A DNA stretch of 8,299 nucleotides from a bacterium (GCA_024224995.1 JAAENB010000805.1:1-8299), one strand, 5' to 3'; positions 1 to 5,505 are shown, counted from the stretch's first letter. Notes: generated by a model from the letters alone, not told the origin. Program-made: numbers and translations.

Positions 1-8
1 CGGTTTCC

Positions 9-62
9 GTGACGTTTTTGTGTAGGGGAGAGGCATGCCTCTCCCCTACACAAAAACGTCAC
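9..62. repeat. 54-bp perfect palindrome
   Basis: The two 27-base arms are exact reverse complements with no spacer; the centre is GGCATGCC and the outer edges are GTGACG/CGTCAC. As RNA it would fold into one long hairpin with a tight loop; as DNA it could extrude a cruciform. It has no T-run on either side, so it is not a classical intrinsic terminator. It resembles the other palindromes in this window in layout (a GGGG-containing arm around a GC centre) but not in exact sequence. Confidence 0.9.
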
Positions 63-92
63 AGAGGGGTAAACCCAAATAAACACCTCGTA

Positions 93-114
93 CGGGCACG
101 GCGCGCCGTGCCCG
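93..114. repeat. GC-rich palindrome, GGCACGGCGCGCCGTGCC family
   Basis: This is a perfect 22-bp palindrome whose 18-base core GGCACGGCGCGCCGTGCC is identical to the core of the palindrome at 1911-1944. Outside the core the arms differ between the two copies while remaining complementary within each copy. A degenerate relative lies at 7356-7376. Confidence 0.85.
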
Positions 115-148
115 GAGCATCTTCGCAAAACAGACCCCGGTATCACCA

Positions 149-171
149 CAGTTTCTGACCTATTTTTCCCG
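149..171 (+). repeat. Partial copy of dispersed repeat R2
   Basis: This 23-base stretch, beginning CAGTTTCTGACC and ending TTCCCG, matches exactly the right end of the longer copy at 1432-1481 and, inverted and with small differences, the copy at 8074-8123. The left part of the element, with AGAAACCGATCC, is missing here. No coding function is suggested. Confidence 0.8.
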
Positions 172-183
172 CACCCTCAAGGG

Positions 184-205
184 ACTCTTTTTAAATAGGG
201 CCGGT
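184..205 (+). repeat. Dispersed 22-base motif, copy 1
   Basis: The motif begins ACTCTTTTTAAA and ends AGGGCCGGT. It recurs at 1328-1349 with a single T/C difference. In both places it lies among the same repeat families, so it may be part of a larger composite intergenic element. Confidence 0.7.
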
Positions 206-225
206 GTCTGAGCGGAGCCGAAGAC
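206..225 (+). repeat. Small hairpin repeat, GTCT/AGAC stem
   Basis: The 12-base core GAGCGGAGCCGA is flanked by GTCT and AGAC, which pair. CCGG at 201-204 and 226-229 can extend the stem around a bulged T. The same core occurs at 4951-4962 but flanked by CACT and AGTG, so the stem bases change together between copies. Confidence 0.7.
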
Positions 226-291
226 CCGGGTCAGCTGCTCGTAACCCTATACCACTCCACAATCCCGTCAAGAATTAATAACAAAAACAGG

Positions 292-320
292 TTGACATAT
301 TATATTTCTTACCATACTTT
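292..320 (+). promoter_or_regulatory. Candidate sigma70 promoter for the membrane protein gene
   Basis: TTGACA (292-297) is a perfect -35 box. Seventeen bases later comes TACTTT (315-320), a moderate -10 box with T, A and final T conserved. The predicted transcript start, near 326-328, would lie about a dozen bases before the ATG at 340, giving a very short leader. The TTG of this box also forms an in-frame start codon for a longer version of the protein; the promoter reading explains the sequence better. Confidence 0.5.
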
Positions 321-339
321 TCACGAACAGGTATCAGGT

Positions 340-1317
340 ATGATCAAAAAAATATTTAAATTTATAATCAAATTTATTGCCACTCTGCTGCTCCTCATAG
401 CTGTATCGGCGGCTGTTATTTTTATCGCCTTTGAGGTGCCGGAACTTACCTCTTTTGTAGTCCGCACAGTGGGCAATAAGGATCTGGCAGAGAAAGGGAT
501 TAAGCTGGAATATACTTATATCGCCGAAGGCATGTATCAGCAGCCCATAATTCATCCCTTTACAAGAAGCATTGCGAAATATTCAAAAAAGACCATATCA
601 ATCAAAGCCATTAACTCATATACTGTGGGCAATTTCGACAAAGACAGCGGCAGCAAGATATCATCAGCATCTAATTTTCTTGATCCCACAAGCAAATTCA
701 AAGATTCCTGGTTTGGTGTGTTTATTATTATTGATGACCCCGCGCTTAAGGGCAGATATTATATGCTTAATGACCCAAACGGTTCTCCCGGCGATATAGA
801 AAATTTTAAGATCAGGGCTCTTTTAAAACTTCCGGAACTGGACCAGATGCTCATTGTGAATACCACGCACCAGGGACAAAAGAACTATCCCTTTAGCCGT
901 CTTCTGAAAGATTTTTTCTTCTCCCCAAAAGAAGGCTCCGAAGTCATTGGAGAAATTATTTCCGATAAAAAAAAGAATCCCTGGCTTAAGATTACTTCGG
1001 AATTCAACACTATTTCCGCCCTCACCGACACCAGCGTCTCAGATATGACCCATTTCGGTTCTATCAGGAGTTTTGTTGGTCTCCCGAATAAAGAGGTCTA
1101 TGAATATGTTGATCCCTGGCACCCTGTCACTGTCAAGGGTTCGGTCCTTACCCGTTATTTTCCCTGCGGAAAAACAAAATTCTGGGCTGTGGTTTATTAT
1201 AACGGCAGCTCCTTTTTTAATAAAAAAGGGGGCGATATCGACACCTGGGAAAACAGCGATATTCAGGATCTGTTCCACAAAATGTTCATGAACCTTGAAA
1301 TAGACTGCCTTGATTAG
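340..1317 (+). CDS. Hypothetical single-pass membrane-anchored protein
   Basis: I do not recognise this family. From the ATG at 340 the product is 325 residues. The N-terminus is MIKKIFKFIIKFIAT followed by a strongly hydrophobic stretch to about residue 31, an uncleaved-looking signal anchor with lysines on the cytoplasmic side. The remaining 290 or so residues are hydrophilic, rich in lysine, aspartate and aromatic residues, and should lie outside the inner membrane. I see no enzyme motif; only two cysteines lie in the soluble part, near the C-terminus. A TTG at 292 would add 16 residues, but it coincides with a -35 box and the extension (TYYISYHTF...) does not look like a membrane-protein N-terminus, so I prefer 340. 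Shine-Dalgarno pairing is weak (CAGG). The gene stands alone between blocks of repeats, with no partner gene to suggest a role. Confidence 0.75.
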   Translation: MIKKIFKFIIKFIATLLLLIAVSAAVIFIAFEVPELTSFVVRTVGNKDLAEKGIKLEYTYIAEGMYQQPIIHPFTRSIAKYSKKTISIKAINSYTVGNFDKDSGSKISSASNFLDPTSKFKDSWFGVFIIIDDPALKGRYYMLNDPNGSPGDIENFKIRALLKLPELDQMLIVNTTHQGQKNYPFSRLLKDFFFSPKEGSEVIGEIISDKKKNPWLKITSEFNTISALTDTSVSDMTHFGSIRSFVGLPNKEVYEYVDPWHPVTVKGSVLTRYFPCGKTKFWAVVYYNGSSFFNKKGGDIDTWENSDIQDLFHKMFMNLEIDCLD

Positions 1318-1327
1318 TTCTTAAGAA

Positions 1328-1349
1328 ACTCTTTTTAAACAGGGCCGGT
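1328..1349 (+). repeat. Dispersed 22-base motif, copy 2
   Basis: This matches the motif at 184-205 with one C/T change. It follows directly on the stop codon of the membrane protein gene and continues into CGGTTTCCG, a string that also opens the window at position 1, suggesting that the first bases of the window are the end of another copy. Confidence 0.7.
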
Positions 1350-1384
1350 TTCCGGGGTGCGACCCCTGCGAGGGGATTTTATCC

Positions 1385-1426
1385 CGGGGCTCTGCTCTGT
1401 TTCACGGGGTTGAAACCCCGGGTAGC
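1385..1426 (+). repeat. Dispersed repeat R3 (CGGGGTTGAAACCCCG family), copy 1
   Basis: The unit consists of CGGGGCTCTGCTCTGT, a short variable linker, the self-complementary CGGGGTTGAAACCCCG (1405-1420) and a tail ending TAGC. Two more copies lie at 8138-8180 (same orientation) and 8235-8275 (inverted). The GGGGTT/AACCCC stem folds as a small stable hairpin. There is no coding potential. Confidence 0.85.
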
Positions 1427-1431
1427 CCCAT

Positions 1432-1481
1432 GCAGAAACCGATCCATTTTTTTTAAACAGTTTCTGACCTATTTTTCCCGG
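1432..1481 (+). repeat. Dispersed repeat R2, full copy
   Basis: The element starts GCAGAAACCGATCC, has a T-run and AAACA in the middle, and ends in TTTCTGACC and TTTCCCGG. CAGAAAC (1433-1439) and GTTTCTG (1460-1466) form an internal stem around a 20-base AT-rich loop. An inverted copy is at 8074-8123 and the right end recurs at 149-171. It ends 20 bases before the first bases that could encode the signal peptide of the next gene. Confidence 0.85.
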
Positions 1482-1525
1482 TCGGGGTCGCCTGCCTGGG
1501 GTGTAAATTCAGTGACCTGCTTTGT

Positions 1526-1909
1526 TTGGCTGTGTTTATGTTTGCATCCTCTGGATGCGATTTAATTGCTCCATCGACCCAGGTAACCAATAATTCAGGG
1601 TTTCTAATTAACAAAGTAACTGTTGGAGGTGTTGAATTTACTGAAAATCTTTCCTATTGTTATGACGGCTGCTCTACGGGATTTATAGATGTGGATGAGG
1701 GAAGTAATGCCATTATGCTGCAGCGTACAGCCTCTTCTGCCTGGGAAACTATTGGTTCTGTTGGGTCTTTTGAGGCCAATACTCACTATGCAGTGAATAT
1801 CGTTATGAACGGCAGTGACCTTTGCGCGGAGTTGTATATCCGGCATCAGACCGATTCATATTTTAATGATGACACTACCAAAGAACTTATCGATACGGTG
1901 TGCCGATAA
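1526..1909 (+). CDS. Small putative lipoprotein with damaged or missing start
   Basis: From the only usual in-frame start near the N-terminus, TTG at 1526, the product is 127 residues, but the signal peptide is then only ten residues with no basic residue. ASSGC followed by D resembles a lipobox, with Cys11 as the lipidated residue; Asp at +2 would favour inner-membrane retention by the E. coli rule. Reading upstream in frame gives KFSDLLCLAVFMFASSGC, a good lipoprotein signal that lacks a start codon: GTG at 1501 would supply it if T1504 were absent. The mature part (about 115 residues) looks like a beta-sandwich, with alternating hydrophobic residues, four further cysteines (45, 49, 100, 126) that may pair, and no catalytic motif. 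I do not recognise a family. The frame is otherwise open to a stop at 1907. It may be a functional gene with a sequencing error, a frameshift pseudogene, or a gene that lost its 5' end to repeats. Confidence 0.55.
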   Translation: MAVFMFASSGCDLIAPSTQVTNNSGFLINKVTVGGVEFTENLSYCYDGCSTGFIDVDEGSNAIMLQRTASSAWETIGSVGSFEANTHYAVNIVMNGSDLCAELYIRHQTDSYFNDDTTKELIDTVCR

Positions 1910-1910
1910 A

Positions 1911-1944
1911 TATGTACTGGCACGGCGCGCCGTGCCAGTACATA
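1911..1944. repeat. 34-bp perfect palindrome in convergent gap, possible bidirectional terminator
   Basis: The arms TATGTACTGGCACGGCG and their exact complement meet without a spacer. It begins two bases after the lipoprotein stop codon and ends 21 bases before the 3' end of the rhombosortase-like gene, so both converging transcripts run into it. The core is shared with 93-114. There is no T-run of the intrinsic-terminator type on either side; only ATTTAT follows on the minus strand. It could end or protect transcripts as a hairpin, but that is inference from position. Confidence 0.75.
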
Positions 1945-1965
1945 GAATCTAAAGAGGCAAGAAAT

Positions 1966-2574
1966 TTATTTGTTATTGGGAAAAAACACATCAATAATAA
2001 GCGCTGTCACAAGCCCCAATGCCGCTCCTGCCAGGTGTGCCCGGGGAAGAGAAATAAACTCGCCGGAGCTCACAAAGACCGTTGTCCCCGTAACCAGTTC
2101 AAAAATCATCTTCGCAGCCAGGGCAAAAAACATAATAAGGCCGGTTGCGGCAAAGCCATAACTCTTTACCCGAAAGGCCTCTACAATATATGCCGCAGCC
2201 ACATAAGCAAAGAGGGCAATTGCAATAGCCGACAGTCCCCGGTAATGGACCATTCCAGGCAAAAGCACCCATAAAATACCGGAAATAAGCACCGGACCTG
2301 CCAGCATAATAAACCAAAAAGAAAAAGAATTATGCCGATAACTTGCCGGACCGAGTATCATAAAAGCAAAGAGATCCCAGGATAAATGGTCCCATGACCA
2401 GTGCACCAGGTGACCCGTTATTAGTCTCCAAATTTCCCCGGCTCTGATCATCTCTTTATCGAACTGCAAAAAAAGAACCGCAGTCTCCGAAGACTGAACC
2501 AGCACTACAGCAAGCGAGATCATGAACGGAATAATGAGCCATAATTTTGTTGATATCAGCTTTAATATTCTCAT
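1966..2574 (-). CDS. rrtA: Rhombosortase-like rhomboid intramembrane serine protease
   Basis: The product is 202 residues from the ATG at 2574, the usual length for rhombosortase (GlyGly-CTERM protease). Hydrophobic segments fill most of the chain. The signature stretch WRLITGHLVHWSWDHLSWD (about residues 49-67) matches the conserved His-rich region after the first transmembrane helix of this family. YRGLSA places the catalytic Ser at 115, and RAHLAGAALG places the catalytic His at 180. The residue after Ser is Ala where rhomboids usually have Gly (GxSG). An ATG at 2643 would add 23 charged residues and overlap the upstream gene, but 2574 has AAAGGA seven bases ahead, and the extension is encoded by a low-complexity repeat, so I chose 2574. 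It lies directly downstream of a VIT/vWA gene whose C-terminus looks like its substrate signal. Expected role: inner-membrane cleavage of GlyGly-CTERM tails on proteins bound for secretion. Family assignment is strong; exact substrate is inference. Confidence 0.85.
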   Translation of the reverse strand: MRILKLISTKLWLIIPFMISLAVVLVQSSETAVLFLQFDKEMIRAGEIWRLITGHLVHWSWDHLSWDLFAFMILGPASYRHNSFSFWFIMLAGPVLISGILWVLLPGMVHYRGLSAIAIALFAYVAAAYIVEAFRVKSYGFAATGLIMFFALAAKMIFELVTGTTVFVSSGEFISLPRAHLAGAALGLVTALIIDVFFPNNK

Positions 2575-2581
2575 AATTCTT

Positions 2582-2586
2582 TCCTT
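2582..2586 (-). promoter_or_regulatory. Ribosome binding site deciding the rhombosortase start
   Basis: Reading the minus strand, AAAGGAA precedes the ATG at 2574 with seven bases between AGGA and the start. The upstream ATGs at 2643 and 2598 have no such purine run at a useful distance. This favours the 202-residue protein. Confidence 0.6.
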
Positions 2587-2590
2587 TAAC

Positions 2591-2623
2591 GGGGTCATGG
2601 GCCGGGACCGATCACCGATTACC
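2591..2623. repeat. Low-complexity repeat at the operon junction
   Basis: The stretch GGGGTCATGGGCCGGGA closely matches GGGGTCAGGGGCCGGGG at 7324-7340, and ACCGATCACCGATTACC (2607-2623) matches pieces at 4732-4741 and 4763-4772. It sits between the last codons of the VIT/vWA gene, providing its stop codon, and the ribosome binding site of the rhombosortase gene. Confidence 0.5.
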
Positions 2624-4658
2624 CTCTTCTCCTCCGTTTCCATCCAACAAGCAGGCCGCCAAAAGAAATAAAGAGCAGCGCCGTCAGGGGATCAATGGCA
2701 CCACCGCCGCCGCCACCGCCTCTGTAAGAAGAGCTTCTGTAACGGAAGGCAGGTTTTTCCCTGTCTACGCGGTAATTTCTCACGGGCTGGGAGCTTCTTT
2801 TTTGCCGGGCCTGGTGTTCAACAGCGGTTCTTTGAAGATTTCTTCTTTTTATGCCGTGCCGTTGAAAAGCATCATCTTTTAAAACAAGCATGGAAGTCTC
2901 ATCAGTTACCAGCTGGTACTCAACACCAAGTTTACGGATACCAAAATTCGCCTTATTGGAAGAGAGCAGCCCGGTATTCTTAAGGTCTTCGAACATTTCT
3001 ATCCGGTTAAGAGCCCAGAGCCGTTCTATTTCCGGGTTCTCAGTGGCAATTTCCGGGAACTCAAAAGCCGTGGCATAGGTTTTATCTTTTCCCGTTAACG
3101 AAGCCTTCAGAGCCACAGAAGCTTTCCCGGCATTTTTATACCGGCCGAAAAAGACCAGCTGCTCTCCCTGGTAGACTTTACCCATATTCAAATCGGTCAT
3201 ATCAAAAATATCAACTCCACGGATCTTTAATACGGCGTTATGAAGGCACTCATAAGTAACCTTATTTTTAGCCTTTAATATTTGCCCGATGATATCATCA
3301 CTATTGGAAACACCGGAATAAAACCCGCCGCTGGCATTACAGACAGTACGCATAAGGGGCCAGTTCGCGCCATTGCCCATGACAAAGCCGAAGACCCGCA
3401 CATCGTATTTTTTCATTAATTTATGGAAAGCCCGGGGGTCGACAGTACCGGTATTCGTAACCGCGTCAGTAACCAGGATAACACTGGTGGCCCGTTCTTC
3501 ATTATTGACTTTACCGAGGCAGAGTTTCAGGGCATTATAAAGATTGGTCCCCCCGCCGGTACGCAGGAACGCAGCCTTTTTAGCCCATTTTTTTACATTA
3601 GCGGGCGTGGCACTAACCCAGCGGCTTGTTAATTCCCGGGCATTGCCTTCAAAAGTAATAATTCTAAAGCGGTCTTTTGAGCTCATTTTACCAAGGGCTT
3701 TAACAACTCCCTCGGTTAGAACTTTAATTTTGCCGCTCATACTACCTGAGGTATCGAGCACAAAGAGATAATCCGCGCCGTTCGATAACGGTTTAAGATC
3801 CAGACCGGGCGTAACAACCATCATAAAGGACCCGGGTTTATTTTTCGACTTGCGGTATGGGATTAGCTCAATACGGCCCGGAAGATTATCCTTAAACCGG
3901 TAATAGAAAATAAAATCTTTGCTCAAATTGGCGCCGGTAATTTCATAGCTGGCCTTATACGTGCCCTGAGCCAGTTGTTTATTATCCGTCACAGTGGCGG
4001 AATAGCCCGGAGTTCTAACGGAACTCAGGGGATAGGCCGATTTAAGCTCCACATCAATAGCCAGCATACCTTCAACTTTAGAGTTCGTGGTCCAGAAACT
4101 GCCGGCAGCAGAATCAGTGCCGCCCTCTTCAAGAGGATAGGCATATCGCCCAATACCGGTATCAATTTCCAGGGGCTGGTAATAGACAAAACGAACAACA
4201 GCACGTTTTTTCGCGCGAACCGGAGAAACACGGAAATCGAAGCTTTTGTACCCTTTTTTAGAAGCAAGGCCCGATTCGTTCCCCCTGTCCCGTTCTTCTT
4301 CATATATTTTTTTAGCCTTTTCTTTAGGAATAACTTCGCCTTTGATTTCACGTTCACCAATGGTAACAGTCACCTCGGAAAGACTGGCACTTTTAGGGAG
4401 CGGAAAGGTATAAATAGCCTCAAGATCCTTATTATTCGGATTAAAAAAGGTCTGCACAACTTCGGTTATTGCAAAACCATTATTAATAGTAACTTTTACG
4501 TTATGATCTTCAATTTTAACAGGGGAATACCCCGCGCCAACAGGAGTAAGAGTTCCTGCGGCATATACTTCCATAAGAATACCGCATCCACAGATTAGAA
4601 GTCCCGTAACTGCGGCCATAAAAAAAGTCTTCCAGCTTCGAGTTTTTCGTTTTATCAT
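2619..4658 (-). CDS. VIT and vWA domain surface protein with GlyGly-CTERM-like tail
   Basis: The product is 679 residues. The start at 4658 is supported by AAGGAGGAA five bases upstream. Residues 1-34 form a Sec signal peptide (basic MIKRKTRSWK, hydrophobic core, likely cut near VYAA-G); C23/C25 make a poor lipobox. A VIT domain spans about 40-165 (FFNPNNKDLEAIYTFPLP, then the KAKKIYEEERDRG segment). A von Willebrand A domain spans about 295-465 with a complete MIDAS: DTSGS at 302-306, Thr371 in GGGTN, Asp398 in VTDA, so metal-dependent ligand binding is expected. The stretch RLWALNRIEMFEDL and VEYQLVTDETSMLVL near 547-593 is typical of VIT/vWA proteins. A basic, probably disordered linker (about 597-646) leads to seven glycines (647-653), a hydrophobic segment (655-672) and KRRRRG. 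This glycine-hydrophobic-arginine tail fits GlyGly-CTERM, the rhombosortase target signal, and a rhombosortase-like gene follows. Likely secreted or surface-displayed after cleavage; ligand unknown. Confidence 0.92.
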   Translation of the reverse strand: MIKRKTRSWKTFFMAAVTGLLICGCGILMEVYAAGTLTPVGAGYSPVKIEDHNVKVTINNGFAITEVVQTFFNPNNKDLEAIYTFPLPKSASLSEVTVTIGEREIKGEVIPKEKAKKIYEEERDRGNESGLASKKGYKSFDFRVSPVRAKKRAVVRFVYYQPLEIDTGIGRYAYPLEEGGTDSAAGSFWTTNSKVEGMLAIDVELKSAYPLSSVRTPGYSATVTDNKQLAQGTYKASYEITGANLSKDFIFYYRFKDNLPGRIELIPYRKSKNKPGSFMMVVTPGLDLKPLSNGADYLFVLDTSGSMSGKIKVLTEGVVKALGKMSSKDRFRIITFEGNARELTSRWVSATPANVKKWAKKAAFLRTGGGTNLYNALKLCLGKVNNEERATSVILVTDAVTNTGTVDPRAFHKLMKKYDVRVFGFVMGNGANWPLMRTVCNASGGFYSGVSNSDDIIGQILKAKNKVTYECLHNAVLKIRGVDIFDMTDLNMGKVYQGEQLVFFGRYKNAGKASVALKASLTGKDKTYATAFEFPEIATENPEIERLWALNRIEMFEDLKNTGLLSSNKANFGIRKLGVEYQLVTDETSMLVLKDDAFQRHGIKRRNLQRTAVEHQARQKRSSQPVRNYRVDREKPAFRYRSSSYRGGGGGGGAIDPLTALLFISFGGLLVGWKRRRRG

Positions 4659-4681
4659 AAAATTCCTCCTTTTTAAAAGAC

Positions 4682-4713
4682 AGTTCGAGGTTCAAGGTTT
4701 GAGGTTCGAGGTT
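4682..4713. repeat. Heptamer tandem repeat, GGTTCGA units
   Basis: Four units in a row read AGTTCGA, GGTTCAA, GGTTTGA and GGTTCGA, followed by GGTT. It lies 24 bases upstream of the VIT/vWA start codon, within the expected leader or promoter zone of that operon. Such short runs can vary in copy number by slippage. Confidence 0.7.
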
Positions 4714-4946
4714 TTTTACCGCAAGGACGCTACCGATTACCGATAACCCCGCCCCCAGGGCGACCGATCACCTTTCCCTTTGCCCCTTTTACCTGCCTAA
4801 TATACGCTTTATTGAGGCAGCAATCCTCCCGAAACCGGTATTTGCTAAAAACAGGACATCTCAAAAACAGCAATTTCTGAAAATGGGAGCCTGCAGGAGC
4901 CGAAGTGTCCTCTGAGACCGGACCGGGTTTCGCAGGATCGGCAGGT

Positions 4947-4966
4947 CACTGAGCGGAGCCGAAGTG
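4947..4966 (+). repeat. Small hairpin repeat, CACT/AGTG stem
   Basis: The core GAGCGGAGCCGA is identical to 210-221, but the flanks are CACT and AGTG instead of GTCT and AGAC. GCAGG (4941-4945) and CCTGC (4968-4972) extend the pairing past a single T-C mismatch, and TTTTT follows at 4973. It therefore has the shape of a terminator on the plus strand, although no plus-strand gene lies just upstream. Confidence 0.7.
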
Positions 4967-4996
4967 CCCTGCTTTTTGAAAAAAATAATAAAATGA

Positions 4997-5025
4997 TTGA
5001 TATGTTTCACGATTTTTTGCATTAT
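4997..5025 (+). promoter_or_regulatory. Candidate promoter of the CheY / cyclic-nucleotide-binding operon
   Basis: TTGATA (4997-5002, five of six matches to the -35 consensus) is followed after exactly 17 bases by CATTAT (5020-5025, four of six to the -10 consensus). Transcription would begin near 5032 and give a leader of about 100 bases. The region is AT-rich, so other placements are possible. Confidence 0.4.
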
Positions 5026-5132
5026 GTTCATAGAATGATGCTAATAATGCCCGGATTCCCTGAACAAAGGTGAAATTTGGTTCCTTTTGAGGCATTTTTG
5101 AGCGTAATTTAACACAAAATAGGGATAATATA

Positions 5133-5495
5133 ATGGCAAAAGGATTAATTGTTGATGATTCAAAATTTATGAGACGGATTATCAGGGAAGCGCTTGAAAG
5201 CGGAAACCATGAAATCATTGCAGAAGCCGACAACGGTTATGACGGACTTGAATCATATAAAGAATTAAAGCCCGATTTTGTCACAATGGATATAACTATG
5301 GGAGGAAAAGACGGGGCACGGACAATCAAAGACATAATGGAAATTGACCCCGACGCGAGAATAGTGGTAGTCTCCGCTCTCAATGAAACGGTAATTCGCG
5401 GAATAGAAAAGGATGTGAATCCCAGCGCTTTCATTACAAAACCATTCGACAGAAGCCAGTTATTGGATGCGATCGCAAAAGCATTAGCCAAATAG
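5133..5495 (+). CDS. CheY-like single-domain response regulator
   Basis: The product is 120 residues, one receiver domain and nothing more. Asp8 and Asp9 form the acidic metal pocket (GLIVDDSKFMRR), Asp53 in TMDIT is the phosphate acceptor, Ser81 in VVSA takes the place of the conserved Thr/Ser, and Lys103 in ITKPF is the conserved lysine. All residues for phosphorylation by a histidine kinase are therefore present. The product lacks any DNA-binding or output domain, so it should act by protein contact, as CheY does on the flagellar switch. The ATG at 5133 has AGGG eight bases ahead. The next gene starts ten bases after the stop and encodes a cyclic-nucleotide-binding protein, with no chemotaxis gene in view, so a role in chemotaxis proper is not shown and I give no gene symbol. 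Confidence 0.93.
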   Translation: MAKGLIVDDSKFMRRIIREALESGNHEIIAEADNGYDGLESYKELKPDFVTMDITMGGKDGARTIKDIMEIDPDARIVVVSALNETVIRGIEKDVNPSAFITKPFDRSQLLDAIAKALAK

Positions 5496-5505
5496 AATAA
5501 AGTCT

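Larger units (their letters stand above)
1..339. other. Non-coding repeat-rich leader region
   Basis: No convincing gene is seen on either strand in these 339 bases. The stretch holds a 54-bp perfect palindrome, a 22-bp GC-rich palindrome, a copy of a dispersed element that recurs at about 1432 and 8074, a 22-base motif that recurs at 1328, a small hairpin repeat that recurs at 4947, and a promoter-like sequence just before the first gene. It reads as an intergenic spacer built from several repeat families. Confidence 0.7.
4659..5132. other. Non-coding divergent intergenic region
   Basis: These 474 bases separate the divergently transcribed VIT/vWA and CheY genes. They hold the Shine-Dalgarno of the former, a heptamer tandem repeat (4682-4713), ACCGATTACC-type low-complexity DNA (4732-4772), a degenerate GGAGCCGAAGTG copy (4896-4907), the hairpin repeat at 4947-4966 and a candidate CheY promoter. 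A minus-strand frame runs from 5233 to 4946, but it overlaps the cheY start and has no family features, so I do not call it. I could not find a convincing promoter for the VIT/vWA operon. Confidence 0.6.

Noticed and set aside
1318..1345. AGTTCTTAAGAAACT plus CTTTTT as a terminator of the first gene
   Set aside because: The hairpin is almost all A-T with no loop and would be unstable; the T-run belongs to a dispersed repeat.
1919..1938. TGGCACG in the 34-bp palindrome as a sigma54 -24 box
   Set aside because: There is no TTGC -12 element at the right spacing, and the motif is part of a symmetrical repeat between convergent 3' ends.
1900..2274. Plus-strand 124-codon frame across the palindrome and rhombosortase 3' half
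   Set aside because: It is antisense to the transmembrane protease and starts inside the lipoprotein 3' end; cysteine- and lysine-rich translation is what a transmembrane gene gives in reverse.
3975..4598. Plus-strand 207-codon frame opposite the VIT/vWA gene
   Set aside because: It lies wholly inside a well-supported coding gene on the other strand, and its composition is the mirror of that gene.
4651..4660. Lipobox at LICGC in the VIT/vWA signal peptide
   Set aside because: The residue before Gly is Cys and the match to the lipobox is poor, while a normal signal peptidase I site (VYAA-G) follows.
5129..5134. TATAAT as a -10 box
   Set aside because: It overlaps the cheY start codon and would leave no leader with the visible AGGG ribosome binding site.
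4946..5233. Minus-strand 95-codon frame upstream of and overlapping cheY
   Set aside because: It overlaps the start of a clear receiver gene, covers its leader and a repeat, and its translation shows no domain or signal peptide.
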